DNA of 64,000 bases, taken from NCBI GenBank assembly GCA_030603805.1, contig JAUVXD010000004.1:81532-145531 (forward strand). The letters are read 5' to 3'. The stretch's first letter is position 1, and each line of letters opens with the position of its first letter. Under the pieces are notes generated by a model. It ran no database searches, had not been told where the DNA came from, and saw nothing but the letters and a program-made list of their open reading frames with translations. The stretch is from Acholeplasmataceae bacterium. GTDB taxonomy: Bacteria; Bacillota_I; Bacilli_A; Acholeplasmatales; Acholeplasmataceae. This document shows positions 1 through 9,685 of the stretch, piece by piece. Both the position numbers and the translations under genes were made by a program.

Positions 1-361
1 AATAAGCTTCATGGAAACTTAAGTATAGGGAATAAAACATGGGGTAAAGGGTAAAGATTAAAAATCCAATCAGCCAAAGCATGATAAAGATATAGCCGTA
101 AAAGCCTTCACGCTTCTTTCTAGTGACGTTAATTTTTAAAAAACTAAATAAAATAAGTGTTTGCCCAGTTTTTCTAATGATGGCATTATGTGTCAAGAAA
201 TGTCCAATTTTTGATAAAACTGGCCAAACTTTTGCACGATAAAATTCAGACAAAGCATCGTAGCCTTTAATGATGTACTTCTTCAAAAATCCAAGACCTT
301 TTTTAATCGGTTCAAAGATTTTAGCGAAAAATCCCTTAATTGATCTTATCAGCTTTTTCAT
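1..361 (-). CDS. Sugar ABC transporter permease, N-terminal part (runs off left edge)
   Basis: Reading from the ATG at 359-361 leftwards there is an open frame of 120 codons that continues past the window edge; the Met-Lys-Lys start is followed by about 80 basic, weakly hydrophobic residues, then a transmembrane helix with the series REGFYGYIFIMLWLIGF and the phrase TLYPMFYSLYLSF. That layout (cytoplasmic N-terminal tail, first membrane span, then P-x-x-x-S-L-x-S-F) is typical of MalF-like CUT1 permeases. The start codon overlaps the stop of the DUF5696 gene as ATGA, so the two are translationally coupled and in the same operon. It is the third permease gene of this operon and probably belongs to a second transporter pair whose partner lies outside the window. 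The EAA motif is not in view, so the assignment rests on the N-terminus and context. Confidence 0.75.
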   Translation of the reverse strand, partial: MKKLIRSIKGFFAKIFEPIKKGLGFLKKYIIKGYDALSEFYRAKVWPVLSKIGHFLTHNAIIRKTGQTLILFSFLKINVTRKKREGFYGYIFIMLWLIGFLIFTLYPMFYSLYLSFHEAY

Positions 362-2751
362 GGGAGCACCACCTCATAACTTCTTGGCTGGATTTGAAGC
401 GCTCCCACATTTCGACTGGTGTAATTATAGTTAACATAAATGGAGACACCATTATCATAATCCACACGAACTAGTCCAGTTGATAAGACTTGTCTATCCT
501 CAATAGAGGCATGAACGACATGTCTTAAAGCTTGATTGACAAACTGATATGTTGCAACAATTTCATCTTGGTAATTCTTTAAGTATGTTGTATAGAAGAA
601 ACTTGCAGGCGTATAACGCATCTTGAAGGTAATTTCTTCAGTTAAGACATAGCTTGGGTTTGCACCGAAATCAACCATAGCAAGTAAGCGATCATCACTT
701 AAGGCATTAAAGTTTAAATAGGGTGTATAAAACGAAATATTGCCCTTAAGAATGATTGGCACTAATGGCACCAAATCTGTATAATAATCATATTGTGAAT
801 TGGTAATCGCTAAATCCATATATCCTGTCATATAAGGATACATATAAACATTGGGTTTCGATAACAACAAATGATCATTTAATGCTGCAATCTGTTGATA
901 GTAATCAATAGTTTGATTTCTATAGAAAAATTGATTGTCATAATAACTAAATAATGTTGAACCTAAATTATTTAAGAATAATCCAGAAATACCTAAATCA
1001 TCAAAGAACGACTGATCATTTTGAGCAAATCTAAAGCTTGAATCTGGATATAAGTAATAGACTTCTGTCACTTGAGTGTTGAGTGAACGCATTCTAAATG
1101 ACATTTTGAGTCGAGATAAATTTCTAGCAACATCACGGTTGTAATTGACTCTTCGTGAGTTTTCAGATGCCATCGTGTAGTCATTTTCTAAATAAATGGT
1201 ATTATCATCTTCAACGACAGCATCAATTAAACTTGAAAGTCCCCGATCCCATGTGTTGGTGCGATAAGGAGTTCTATTAATAAACCCATCTCTACTCCAT
1301 CCCATCAGTGCAATCTGTTGATTAAGTAACCCTTGAGATTTAAATTCTTGGTATGCTTGTTTAACATCATTTGCGGTTGTCATCACAACACGTGTTGTTC
1401 CAATAAAGGAAGGTTCTTGATCGCTCATGATATAAGATAAATGAATCGGAATTTGATTGTTGACAACTTTTTCTTCGCTGTTTAAAATACCTTCACTGAG
1501 TAAAAAATCCCGATAATTTTTAGCAATACCCACATAACTTGCATCTTGATCACTTAAAATCTGATAAGCAACACGGTAATCTGATGGATTAAATCCTTGT
1601 GGTATTTGGTCATTGCCATCACCCGCTTTATTGATAATATTGCGGTAGATTTGTCTGACATTAAATCTTGAGTTGATGCGATGATATCTAGTTGAAGCAC
1701 CCCAGAAAAAGGCAGTCAGTGTTGAAAATTCTGCACCCTCTAATATACGTGCATAAAATCCATCACTGCCAGGTTCATGAACATTACCAAATATAGGTAG
1801 GGATAACTCAGGTAAAATCATGGCTTGATATCCAGCATCGCTACCAAAAAATCTTGCTTGAAAATACGTATTATAGCGCTGATTGGTTCTAACCAAAGCG
1901 CCTAATCCATCAGGAATCACTAAATAGCCTGGCATTCTGTCTTCTCTTGATGCTCCAAAATATGGGAAAACTGTGATGGCGGTTAATCTGAAAACATCAC
2001 CAGTTTCAGTGATAGAATCTGTTGGAATATGAACTTCAATTGCGCCATCAACTAATGCAATATCAATACTAAAACTGATGCTTAATGTCTTAATATTTAC
2101 AAAAACAGTAAATGATGATGCATTTTGTGACGTAATCGTTGTTTCAACACGTCTGGTTGCATAACTACCTGGTTCAATCATATAAGGTCTTAAATGATCG
2201 GGGTTTTCAGGTGTGATGGATGCATCGTTTAAGTAGTTCACTTCGGCAAGCGTGTATAAAGACTGAGTTTGAACTGAGCCTGAAGTGATATTTTGCGTTC
2301 TAACTGTACTGACCCATAAACCAGAGTTCATTAAGTTTCTATTAGCGACATTATCTTCTCTGGCACCAGACATCCCTTGAAACTCTGGACGAGATGACCA
2401 AAAATAGCCCGTGATTCTATTTTCAACAATCATCGAAAATGAATCTTTTTCAAAATAGACTCTTAATTCTGGTGTTTCAAACATCTTGTCAAATCCAAGT
2501 TGATCAAGTTCTGCTTCGGTATATGACAAACTATAGTTCGTCTTATAGTCAAGCATTCTTAAAGGATCAACTGTATCATCTTGCGTATATCTTGAACTTT
2601 CTAATAATTGTTGGTTGATATAACTGAAGTTTGAAGGAATCTCAATAGGATCTAGATCTAAAGATTGGCTGTTTGCATAAGCAACCCCAAACGAAGCTAA
2701 AACAAAGAGGATGATGATAAGTGCATATTTCATAAATTTAGCCACGAACAA
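358..2751 (-). CDS. DUF5696-type exported/membrane-anchored protein
   Basis: Protein of about 797 residues with an N-terminal signal or anchor helix (KYALIIILFVLASFGVAYA) and no lipobox cysteine. Residues about 70-400 look like a beta-rich domain; residues about 420-740 alternate predicted strands and helices in a way that suggests a TIM-barrel, followed by a small C-terminal beta domain (VDYDNGVSIYVNYN). I assign it to the DUF5696 family from its overall sequence character and from its position next to a Yip1-domain protein and CUT1 permeases, an arrangement I recall from Paenibacillus-type glycan loci. No function is established for the family; a carbohydrate-binding or hydrolytic role outside the membrane is inference. 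The listed start is a TTG; a GTG at 2745 is better spaced from GGGAG, so the true N-terminus may be two residues shorter. It overlaps its upstream neighbour by 14 bp. Confidence 0.65.
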   Translation of the reverse strand: MFVAKFMKYALIIILFVLASFGVAYANSQSLDLDPIEIPSNFSYINQQLLESSRYTQDDTVDPLRMLDYKTNYSLSYTEAELDQLGFDKMFETPELRVYFEKDSFSMIVENRITGYFWSSRPEFQGMSGAREDNVANRNLMNSGLWVSTVRTQNITSGSVQTQSLYTLAEVNYLNDASITPENPDHLRPYMIEPGSYATRRVETTITSQNASSFTVFVNIKTLSISFSIDIALVDGAIEVHIPTDSITETGDVFRLTAITVFPYFGASREDRMPGYLVIPDGLGALVRTNQRYNTYFQARFFGSDAGYQAMILPELSLPIFGNVHEPGSDGFYARILEGAEFSTLTAFFWGASTRYHRINSRFNVRQIYRNIINKAGDGNDQIPQGFNPSDYRVAYQILSDQDASYVGIAKNYRDFLLSEGILNSEEKVVNNQIPIHLSYIMSDQEPSFIGTTRVVMTTANDVKQAYQEFKSQGLLNQQIALMGWSRDGFINRTPYRTNTWDRGLSSLIDAVVEDDNTIYLENDYTMASENSRRVNYNRDVARNLSRLKMSFRMRSLNTQVTEVYYLYPDSSFRFAQNDQSFFDDLGISGLFLNNLGSTLFSYYDNQFFYRNQTIDYYQQIAALNDHLLLSKPNVYMYPYMTGYMDLAITNSQYDYYTDLVPLVPIILKGNISFYTPYLNFNALSDDRLLAMVDFGANPSYVLTEEITFKMRYTPASFFYTTYLKNYQDEIVATYQFVNQALRHVVHASIEDRQVLSTGLVRVDYDNGVSIYVNYNYTSRNVGALQIQPRSYEVVLP

Positions 2752-4771
2752 TCAACTCCCTTATGACGTCTGTAATGAGGACCCACACTTCTGATAAGAG
2801 TAGGTAGACGATGAAGAGCACCGCCAGAATCATGACGCCTGTAAATAGTGTAATGAAAATATTACCAATGGTTGGCTTCATGTCATAGAAATGAATTTCT
2901 TTGACCATGATGATCATATAAATGCCTGTAATGATTAATCCAATAAAGAGGACTGTATCATAGATGAAGGCTTCGTTGTAGGTTAGACCTTTGGAAATGA
3001 TGGTTAATATCGGTAACGTGATAATCATCGGTAACAGTGTGACTGCAGATGCTTGGTATACGTCTCTGAGTTTACCTTCACCATCACGAATAGAACACAC
3101 CAGATAGTTTGCTAAAACCCACAAGAAGAATGGTACAAAAACGGTTGTGATTTGTTGAAACATATTGATCTCTGAAGGAATGAGTGGATTAAATAGGAAG
3201 CTTGTTTCAAAGATGAAAATAATATAGACCAAGAAGAATAATAGGAGATAAATCGTTGCAGAAAGATTAGAGAGTTTCGCTTCGCGCTTAATGCCATAAT
3301 AACCATCACCTGGATGTTTAATGATATAGAAGGGGAAAACGAGTTCTCGATAAAGCTTGAACTTGTTTAAATAAGCTTTCAGTCTTTCTTTTGGTTTCTT
3401 TAAATAATCCATAAAATGAATGATGTTATTTAAGATAAAGAGGACAACAAATGTTAATAGGAAGATGATAATGCCTTGTCCACTTGAAAGTAGGATTTGG
3501 TTTCTAACTTCCCAAAATGCATTGGAATACCCTTGTTGATCGCGGGCGACCTGATAATATTGCATCGCAAGTTCATATTCCATACTTGCAAAATAAGCAT
3601 CGCCGATACCTTTATTGGCTAGGTCAAAAAGTGCATTCATCTTCAGTACTTCTTGCCATGGTTCTAAGGATTCGATATAACGTCCATCTTGATAAAGACT
3701 AATCGCGAAATGAACTAAATTCGCAAATTCTGTTGGAATAAAGATTTGAAGAGCTGAGGTATTTTGGTCCACTGCGTACAAATTATTTCTAGAATCGACT
3801 GCAATACCTGAAGGGACTTTGAAAAGTCCTTTTTGGCCATGAAGATCTTGACCACTAAAAACAAATAGTGTGGATCCATCTGGTGCATATTCAGTAATAT
3901 ATCCATCCGATGTGATGGTAAATATCGTGTCATACGGTCCAACAAAAATATCTTCAACATTATCAAAGCCCCAATCAGAGCGGCTATAGACTAAATTAGC
4001 GATGTTAAGTTTCAAATAACCAGATTGTGATTTTGTCGTCGTTAAAATAAGTCCATCGTTATCAACAGCAACATTATAGACTGGATTGGGAATCATTTTA
4101 AACCAAGTTCTTCTTTGTGTTTCATCAAATAAAATGTATCTTAAAACATTGTCCCAAGTGTTTGGAATTTGATTACCACCAAAGAAACCAAAGAAATTGC
4201 CATTGTTTTCAAACTGAGCAAGTCCATTAATATTACCTGACAAAAGTAAATAGACATTGTGACCACGGTCAGTAATGACTTTAGTGGGTACAAAGGGATC
4301 CGTTGGTTTAAAAAATGGTGTATTGACTGGTTTTTGATAAATAGAACCTAATGAGTAGGTATCTGTTGTGGGATTATAAAGGAACTGATAGGCACGTTCA
4401 TCGCCAAAATCAGCGACATAAAGATGACCATCGAAACCGACGTGAACCCCTGTGGGTCGATTCAAAATACCTTCACCGATGACAGTAACAATATCGTCTC
4501 TTAGTGAATATTTAATGACCCTTGCATTACCAAAATCGGCAATATAAATATTATCGTTTTTGTCAACGGTGATATCTCTTGGTGAGTTAAGCACCAATCC
4601 ACCTAAGTTATAGCTAATCGATAATGGTAAATAAGCATCTTGAGTCGGTACAATTCTGCCTTGTGAACTACTATAAGTAAAGGTACTATAGGGTAGACCA
4701 TTCGCTTCAACTGTTTGGGATGGTAAATACAGTAAAACGAGGATGAGTAAGACAATGATGAGTTTTTTCAT
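2738..4771 (-). CDS. NHL-repeat/TPR/Yip1-domain membrane protein
   Basis: 677 residues with three visible parts. A signal peptide (residues 1-23) is followed by a beta-propeller of NHL repeats (about 50-340) with recurring phrases such as DITVDKNDNIYIADFGNARV and GIAVDSRNNLYAVD. Residues about 345-425 read as one or two TPR hairpins (YASMEYELAMQYYQVARDQ-like). The rest has one isolated transmembrane helix (about 432-452) and then a five-helix Yip1-like membrane domain (about 480-677). The propeller would face outside, the Yip1 part lies in the membrane. It sits between permease and DUF5696 genes, its ATG overlapping the permease stop as TAATG. Its position suggests a membrane platform that works with the glycan transporter, but this is inference; Yip1-domain proteins in bacteria have no settled role. 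Confidence 0.75.
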   Translation of the reverse strand: MKKLIIVLLILVLLYLPSQTVEANGLPYSTFTYSSSQGRIVPTQDAYLPLSISYNLGGLVLNSPRDITVDKNDNIYIADFGNARVIKYSLRDDIVTVIGEGILNRPTGVHVGFDGHLYVADFGDERAYQFLYNPTTDTYSLGSIYQKPVNTPFFKPTDPFVPTKVITDRGHNVYLLLSGNINGLAQFENNGNFFGFFGGNQIPNTWDNVLRYILFDETQRRTWFKMIPNPVYNVAVDNDGLILTTTKSQSGYLKLNIANLVYSRSDWGFDNVEDIFVGPYDTIFTITSDGYITEYAPDGSTLFVFSGQDLHGQKGLFKVPSGIAVDSRNNLYAVDQNTSALQIFIPTEFANLVHFAISLYQDGRYIESLEPWQEVLKMNALFDLANKGIGDAYFASMEYELAMQYYQVARDQQGYSNAFWEVRNQILLSSGQGIIIFLLTFVVLFILNNIIHFMDYLKKPKERLKAYLNKFKLYRELVFPFYIIKHPGDGYYGIKREAKLSNLSATIYLLLFFLVYIIFIFETSFLFNPLIPSEINMFQQITTVFVPFFLWVLANYLVCSIRDGEGKLRDVYQASAVTLLPMIITLPILTIISKGLTYNEAFIYDTVLFIGLIITGIYMIIMVKEIHFYDMKPTIGNIFITLFTGVMILAVLFIVYLLLSEVWVLITDVIRELIVRG

Positions 4772-5661
4772 TATTTGATACCTGAATGAGCCATGGTGTT
4801 CATGACCTTACTTTGCAAAATGATGAATAAGATTAAGTTCGGTAAGAACATAATTAACCCAGCTGCAGCGGCCATCCCTTGCCCTGCAACGGTGTTTCCT
4901 TGTGCGGAAGTCAAACTCATCATGTAAAATGCAAGCGTACGCTTAGATTCATCATTGATGTATAAAACTGAAGTTGATACGTCATTCCAAATCGCCTGAA
5001 AGGCAAGAATACCTACAGTCGCAATCGCAGGTGCAATGACGGGCATGATAATCTTTAAGAAGATTTCCATTTCAGATGCACCATCGATTTTCGCTGATTC
5101 AATCAGTTCATTCGGTGTTTGGTCAATAAATTGTTTAATTAAAAACATTGCAACCGGCATGACAATAACTGGTAAAATATGTGCCAAATAAGAGTCAATT
5201 AAACCAGATTGTGCAATGATTAAATATCTTGGAATTTGAACGGCAATTGGAACAAACATTAAGGCTAAGGTATTCAGTTCAAATAAGAACTTCTTGCCTC
5301 TAAATTTAAGCTTAGAAAGCGCATATGCTGAAAATCCTGTAATAAAGATAGCGAGTGTAACCCCAACCACTGTGACAAATAGACTATTAACTAAATATCT
5401 TGAAAATGGAACTCCAGAAGCTGAAACAACTCTCGATAACTCAATAAAGTTATCAATGGTTGGACGTCTGACAAAGAATCTAGGTGGATAAGCAAAGAGT
5501 TCACTTTGAGGCTTGAAGGCATGGTTGACAATAAAAATGATCGGTAACAGCATCAATGTTGAAAACGGGATTAAAAAGATATAGAAAGGTAACTGACTGC
5601 GATGGAATCTTGTTGGATTAATCTTAGTTCCTTGAAACGAATTTGTTTTCTTTGGTTTCAT
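4771..5661 (-). CDS. Carbohydrate ABC transporter permease, MalG/CUT1 type
   Basis: 296 residues with six predicted membrane helices and the inner-membrane permease (BPD_transp_1) EAA loop ESAKIDGASEMEIFLKIIMP, which docks the ATPase. The C-terminal helix pair and short tail fit the MalG member of CUT1 sugar importers; family length is about 275-300. A good ribosome site (GGGAGTGA) precedes the ATG by 4-5 bases and the gene follows its MalF-type partner after 4 bp. The pair should form the channel for the substrate delivered by the large binding protein encoded upstream. No ATP-binding subunit is in the window, as is common for CUT1 systems that share one multitasking MsmX-like ATPase. Substrate inferred as beta-1,3-gluco-oligosaccharides from neighbours. 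Confidence 0.92.
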   Translation of the reverse strand: MKPKKTNSFQGTKINPTRFHRSQLPFYIFLIPFSTLMLLPIIFIVNHAFKPQSELFAYPPRFFVRRPTIDNFIELSRVVSASGVPFSRYLVNSLFVTVVGVTLAIFITGFSAYALSKLKFRGKKFLFELNTLALMFVPIAVQIPRYLIIAQSGLIDSYLAHILPVIVMPVAMFLIKQFIDQTPNELIESAKIDGASEMEIFLKIIMPVIAPAIATVGILAFQAIWNDVSTSVLYINDESKRTLAFYMMSLTSAQGNTVAGQGMAAAAGLIMFLPNLILFIILQSKVMNTMAHSGIK

Positions 5662-5665
5662 ACAA

Positions 5666-6550
5666 TCACTCCCTTTCCCCTAAAATTCTCCAGGTGACCT
5701 TGGAGATAAAATAAACCATGATTAAAAGAACGACACTTACTGTGGCGGCATATCCCATCATATAACGGATAAAGCCAAAGTCTTCAATGTGGTTTACGAT
5801 GAGTTGCCCTGCATATTGTGGTGTTGGATTGGACCCTGATAAGGCAACCCCAATACCACCAGCCTGGAAGGTCGTCACGACCGCCATGACAGCGCCAAAG
5901 AGCATTTGTGGCTTCATGGAAGGTATCGTAATGTAGAAAATTTCTTGTGCGCGATTTCTTATTCCATCCATATAGGCTGCTTCATAAAGCGTTTGATCAA
6001 TGTTTAAGACCCCAGCTAGCATCGCTAAAAACCCGACACCCATGCTGCTCCACAAGGAAACAACAATCATAATGGTCATTAAATACTGTGGTGATTGTAA
6101 GAACTGAATAGGTTCTAAAATAATCCCTGCATTCATTAAAAGCGCATTGAGATACCCTTGAGCGTCATCAGAGAAAATGATACGCCACATACTTGCCATG
6201 GCAACACCTAGTGTTAATGAAGGTGAATACAATATGATCGCAAGAATCGTTCTAGACTTCGATGGAATCTGTGAAAGCATCCATGCTAAGAAAAACGATA
6301 AAATATAACCGATTGGTCCAACGATTAAGGCGAACTTGAGTGTGTTCGATAGAACAAACTGCATAAACACCGTATCCATTGTAATCAGTTCGATATAGTT
6401 TGTGATACCAATAAATTCTGGTCTTTGAATTGCATTAAAATAAGTAAACGATAAGAAAATAGCGGCGAGTACTGGAATCACAACAAAGACAAAGAAGAGT
6501 GTCCAATAGGGCACGATAAACCATGCCGGACCATTCATTTTACGAAGCAT
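5666..6550 (-). CDS. Sugar ABC transporter permease, MalF/CUT1 type
   Basis: 294 residues, six membrane helices, with the EAA loop [21 protein letters not shown] near residue 200. The N-terminal part [26 protein letters not shown] is the usual first span and following proline of MalF-like CUT1 permeases. Its start is preceded by GGAGGTG and overlaps the last 11 bases of the large binding-protein gene, so both are co-translated. With the next gene it forms a heterodimeric pore. There is no large P2 periplasmic loop, as expected for a cell with a single membrane. Function assigned with high certainty; substrate only from context. Confidence 0.92.
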   Translation of the reverse strand: MLRKMNGPAWFIVPYWTLFFVFVVIPVLAAIFLSFTYFNAIQRPEFIGITNYIELITMDTVFMQFVLSNTLKFALIVGPIGYILSFFLAWMLSQIPSKSRTILAIILYSPSLTLGVAMASMWRIIFSDDAQGYLNALLMNAGIILEPIQFLQSPQYLMTIMIVVSLWSSMGVGFLAMLAGVLNIDQTLYEAAYMDGIRNRAQEIFYITIPSMKPQMLFGAVMAVVTTFQAGGIGVALSGSNPTPQYAGQLIVNHIEDFGFIRYMMGYAATVSVVLLIMVYFISKVTWRILGERE

Positions 6551-9500
6551 TGCGCACCTCCGTTAACCAACGATCAATCGTGTGGATACTTGGTACTGGA
6601 TAATCTTTAATGATTTGACCTTGTCTGGTATATCCAAACTCAGCCATCTTGTACAAGATTTCGCGATTAGAAATTCGAACCGCTTCATCAAGTGCTTGTC
6701 TGGGATTAACCCCCTCAAACACAATCTTAGTCCAAGCATTAGAGATTTCTCTTTCAACCATGTAAGCACCTGGAATACGAGAGGCTTCAATGCCGAATTG
6801 CCATTGTTCTAAGACGATATCTTTATACTCATCAGGCATAGAAAGTGTTTTAAATGCTTCAACATTGGCTGTATTCCAGAAATAGGCTTGACCATAAGTG
6901 CTTTGTAGTAGGAAAGCAAATTCACTTTGTACAGGTGTTGACATGAACCAGGACAAGAAATCCCATGATTCTTGTTGATATTTTGTTGTTGACATAATCA
7001 TCGATGCTTGCGCACCAACAGCTGAATATCTGACAATTTCATCTCTTTCTGCATTATAGACACCTGGATGTAAATCCATTCCCCATAATCCATCGAGTTC
7101 TGAAGCGGCTGTTTCTAATAAAATATAAGTTGATAAATCTGAAATACCAATCGGAAGTGTGCCATATCTAAAATTGTTATAGAAGGATGCCACAAACTTA
7201 GGCATATTATAGAGTGTGAAAAGGTCACTCATAAGTTTAATTCCTGCAAGTGTTTCTTCTGAGTTGATGTTGGTTTGCATACCATTTTCTGTATATAGGT
7301 CGCCACCAAATTGATAAATAAAGGGGAGCGTTGCAACAAACGGCTTAAGTCCTGAATATTGTGCTAGTGGTACAAAATAGTTCATACCATAACTTTGTAA
7401 AATCGGTAGGATTTCAATAATTTCATCCCATGTTTGTGGGATATCTGTGATACCAATACTGTTTAAGATGTCTTTACGATAATAAGTCACCCAGAAGTTT
7501 TGAGTTGTGGGTAACCCGTAAACCCCTTCTTCAAAGACGTAAGGAATCATTGCCCCTTTTGAAAAGTTTTGAACAAGTTCCTCATAACCTTCAAACTGTC
7601 TTAAGTCTAAAGATGCTCTTCTGACTGCAAAATCATAGGGTATCCAGTGATTCACACCAATGGCGACATCGGGTGCTTGTCCTGAAGCATTGGCTAGAAC
7701 AAGTTTGTTTTGATCCGGCATTTGTGATAAAGTGATTTTCATTTCACCTGTATAACTTTGGTCAATCATGGATTGCATGATTTCAATGTATTGTCTAGGG
7801 AAATTGACCCAAACCATCAATTCTCCTTCTTGACGTCTCGATGCTGAATAAGGGTTGTTGATGAATGAGAGTACGAGTCGTTTTGTCCCTTCCCAAAATC
7901 TTACAAAAATATTTGCAAATGGCTTAGGTAGGCTTTGTTCACCATGAATCATGATGCGTTCAAGCTCCATATTGGAGCGCATTAGGCGTTGCATTAAATT
8001 CCCTAAAATTTGATTCACTGATGAATCCCCGTCTGAAAATTGAACCATTAATGAAGGGAGTTTATTGATGTTGTTCGCAATATTTCTAAGACGGCTTGAA
8101 GCGACTCTCATATTACCGATTTCAGAAGGTTCTCTTTCATCGGTCAAGACCATTAATCGATCATAGGTTTCATCTAAGAGATTAGCCCAAGTACGAATTT
8201 GTGATCTTGCACTTGGGAAATAAGCTTCAATATCCCAGTCACGATAACGATCTGTGCCGCCTGCTGTATAGCGTTTAACATCCAAAGATAGCCCTTGAAT
8301 TTGTGTCATCACATACTGTAAGACTTCAATGACTTGGCGGTAAGGATAATTGACAGCTTCGAGTGTAATTTCATTGATACCTGCATTTAAATAGATGAGT
8401 AGAGGTTCTTCATCTGGTGACATGAGCGTGCGGTTTAAAAAAGATGTTGTATAGGGGAATGCATAACTTTCAAGTAAATCAAAAGGTACTTCCCCATTAA
8501 TTTTAATCTTTCTAAAAACCGGCATATCTTTAATTAGATATTGACGATATTTAAAGCTTAAATGGTAAAATCCTGCAGTTTCAGTTTCCACATGGTAAGT
8601 CACTGCTTGTCCAGCTCGTTGCCATGAATCCCCAAAAATGACATTGAGTCTTAAGAACTGTGTATTATAAAATAGATTTGAAGGATCTTGTTCTGGTCTA
8701 AGTCTAATCGATGGATCGTTTCTAGAAATCATTTGTCTCGCAGACACTTGGATTTTCGTATTGACTAATGATGCTGAAGCATGTTGATTCAAATACGCTT
8801 CATAGGTCATGATTTCTTCTTGTTTGACAAAATAGAACTGACCAATGAGCAGTCTTGCATTGACATAATGGATTTCAATGACATCACCAGGATTTAAATC
8901 AAAGGCAAAAAGACCGCGATGCATGCCGCGATAATCATTGACTAAATGTTTGGTCCATTCAAAAATTTTAATAGAATTGGGTTGAATTTCATTTTGATAT
9001 CGGTCGAGCTTAAAATCTGTTGAGCTTAGTGCCCATTTTGATGGAATGACTAAGGTTTGAGATTCATAAAATGGTGCTTCCCCGTTAATAGTCATACTAA
9101 TTTGAGCATTATTAATACTGGTATCAACTTCCATAAAGTCAAATCCAAAATAGTAAAGTCCACTGACACTAGATGTATTGGTGATAGATACCGATTCTGA
9201 ACGTGAAAGTAAAAAGATATCCTGATCAACACCAGAAATCTCTTGATAACTTAAAACATGTTCACCATAAACCGAATGGCCTGAAGTGATGACAAGACCT
9301 GTCATATCACCGGTTAAAAAAGTTTTTTCAACTTGACTGTCTTGCCTATTAGATGCTATATAATCTTGTTTAACAGATGTGTATAAAGGTGTATTGAAAG
9401 CTTCTGAAACGAGTTCGTTTGAGTAGTCATTCATCAAATCAGAGGGATCAAAAAAGGTATTTATCGCTGATTTTCTAAAAAAAGAAAGTGTCACCACCAA

Positions 9501-9611
9501 GACTAAAACCACAGCAAGAAACATGCTGATGATTTTTTTTGGAGGAACGGTTGTAAAGAATGTCTTCATCATGAACATTCCCTTTTTAAAAAATAGCGGT
9601 ATTTTTTTCAT
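6540..9611 (-). CDS. Oversized membrane-anchored extracellular solute-binding protein
   Basis: 1,023 residues, more than twice the length of an ordinary family-1 sugar-binding protein. Residues about 30-46 form one hydrophobic anchor ([16 protein letters not shown]) with no lipobox cysteine. Residues about 60-460 contain two similar beta-rich segments with carbohydrate-binding-module character (phrases [14 protein letters not shown] and [17 protein letters not shown]), then a helical linker (about 465-590), and a C-terminal solute-binding domain (about 595-1000) with typical motifs such as [20 protein letters not shown] and an ending with [19 protein letters not shown] lies 8 bases before the ATG. 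It is the gene directly ahead of the permease pair, so it is the likely receptor. The N-terminal modules may catch polymer before transfer; that is inference. A membrane helix instead of a lipid anchor is unusual. Confidence 0.85.
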   Translation of the reverse strand: MKKIPLFFKKGMFMMKTFFTTVPPKKIISMFLAVVLVLVVTLSFFRKSAINTFFDPSDLMNDYSNELVSEAFNTPLYTSVKQDYIASNRQDSQVEKTFLTGDMTGLVITSGHSVYGEHVLSYQEISGVDQDIFLLSRSESVSITNTSSVSGLYYFGFDFMEVDTSINNAQISMTINGEAPFYESQTLVIPSKWALSSTDFKLDRYQNEIQPNSIKIFEWTKHLVNDYRGMHRGLFAFDLNPGDVIEIHYVNARLLIGQFYFVKQEEIMTYEAYLNQHASASLVNTKIQVSARQMISRNDPSIRLRPEQDPSNLFYNTQFLRLNVIFGDSWQRAGQAVTYHVETETAGFYHLSFKYRQYLIKDMPVFRKIKINGEVPFDLLESYAFPYTTSFLNRTLMSPDEEPLLIYLNAGINEITLEAVNYPYRQVIEVLQYVMTQIQGLSLDVKRYTAGGTDRYRDWDIEAYFPSARSQIRTWANLLDETYDRLMVLTDEREPSEIGNMRVASSRLRNIANNINKLPSLMVQFSDGDSSVNQILGNLMQRLMRSNMELERIMIHGEQSLPKPFANIFVRFWEGTKRLVLSFINNPYSASRRQEGELMVWVNFPRQYIEIMQSMIDQSYTGEMKITLSQMPDQNKLVLANASGQAPDVAIGVNHWIPYDFAVRRASLDLRQFEGYEELVQNFSKGAMIPYVFEEGVYGLPTTQNFWVTYYRKDILNSIGITDIPQTWDEIIEILPILQSYGMNYFVPLAQYSGLKPFVATLPFIYQFGGDLYTENGMQTNINSEETLAGIKLMSDLFTLYNMPKFVASFYNNFRYGTLPIGISDLSTYILLETAASELDGLWGMDLHPGVYNAERDEIVRYSAVGAQASMIMSTTKYQQESWDFLSWFMSTPVQSEFAFLLQSTYGQAYFWNTANVEAFKTLSMPDEYKDIVLEQWQFGIEASRIPGAYMVEREISNAWTKIVFEGVNPRQALDEAVRISNREILYKMAEFGYTRQGQIIKDYPVPSIHTIDRWLTEVRNAS

Positions 9612-9639
9612 TGATAATCCTCCTAAAACATGGTTTGAA

Positions 9640-9657
9640 GAGGGGATTTCTCCCCTC
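9640..9657 (-). promoter_or_regulatory. Intergenic mRNA hairpin downstream of the binding-protein gene
   Basis: GAGGGGA-TTTC-TCCCCTC forms a perfect 7-bp stem with a 4-base loop, extendable by an outer ATGGT/ACCAT pairing across an internal loop. It lies in the 74-bp gap between the 488-aa and 1,023-aa binding-protein genes. On the minus strand the stem is followed by TTCAAACC rather than a run of T, so it is not a normal terminator. It may slow degradation of the upstream transcript end or lower expression downstream, as hairpins between binding-protein and permease genes do in other sugar operons. Confidence 0.6.
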
Positions 9658-9685
9658 CTACCATATTTACTTTTTTTTTAAGTTT

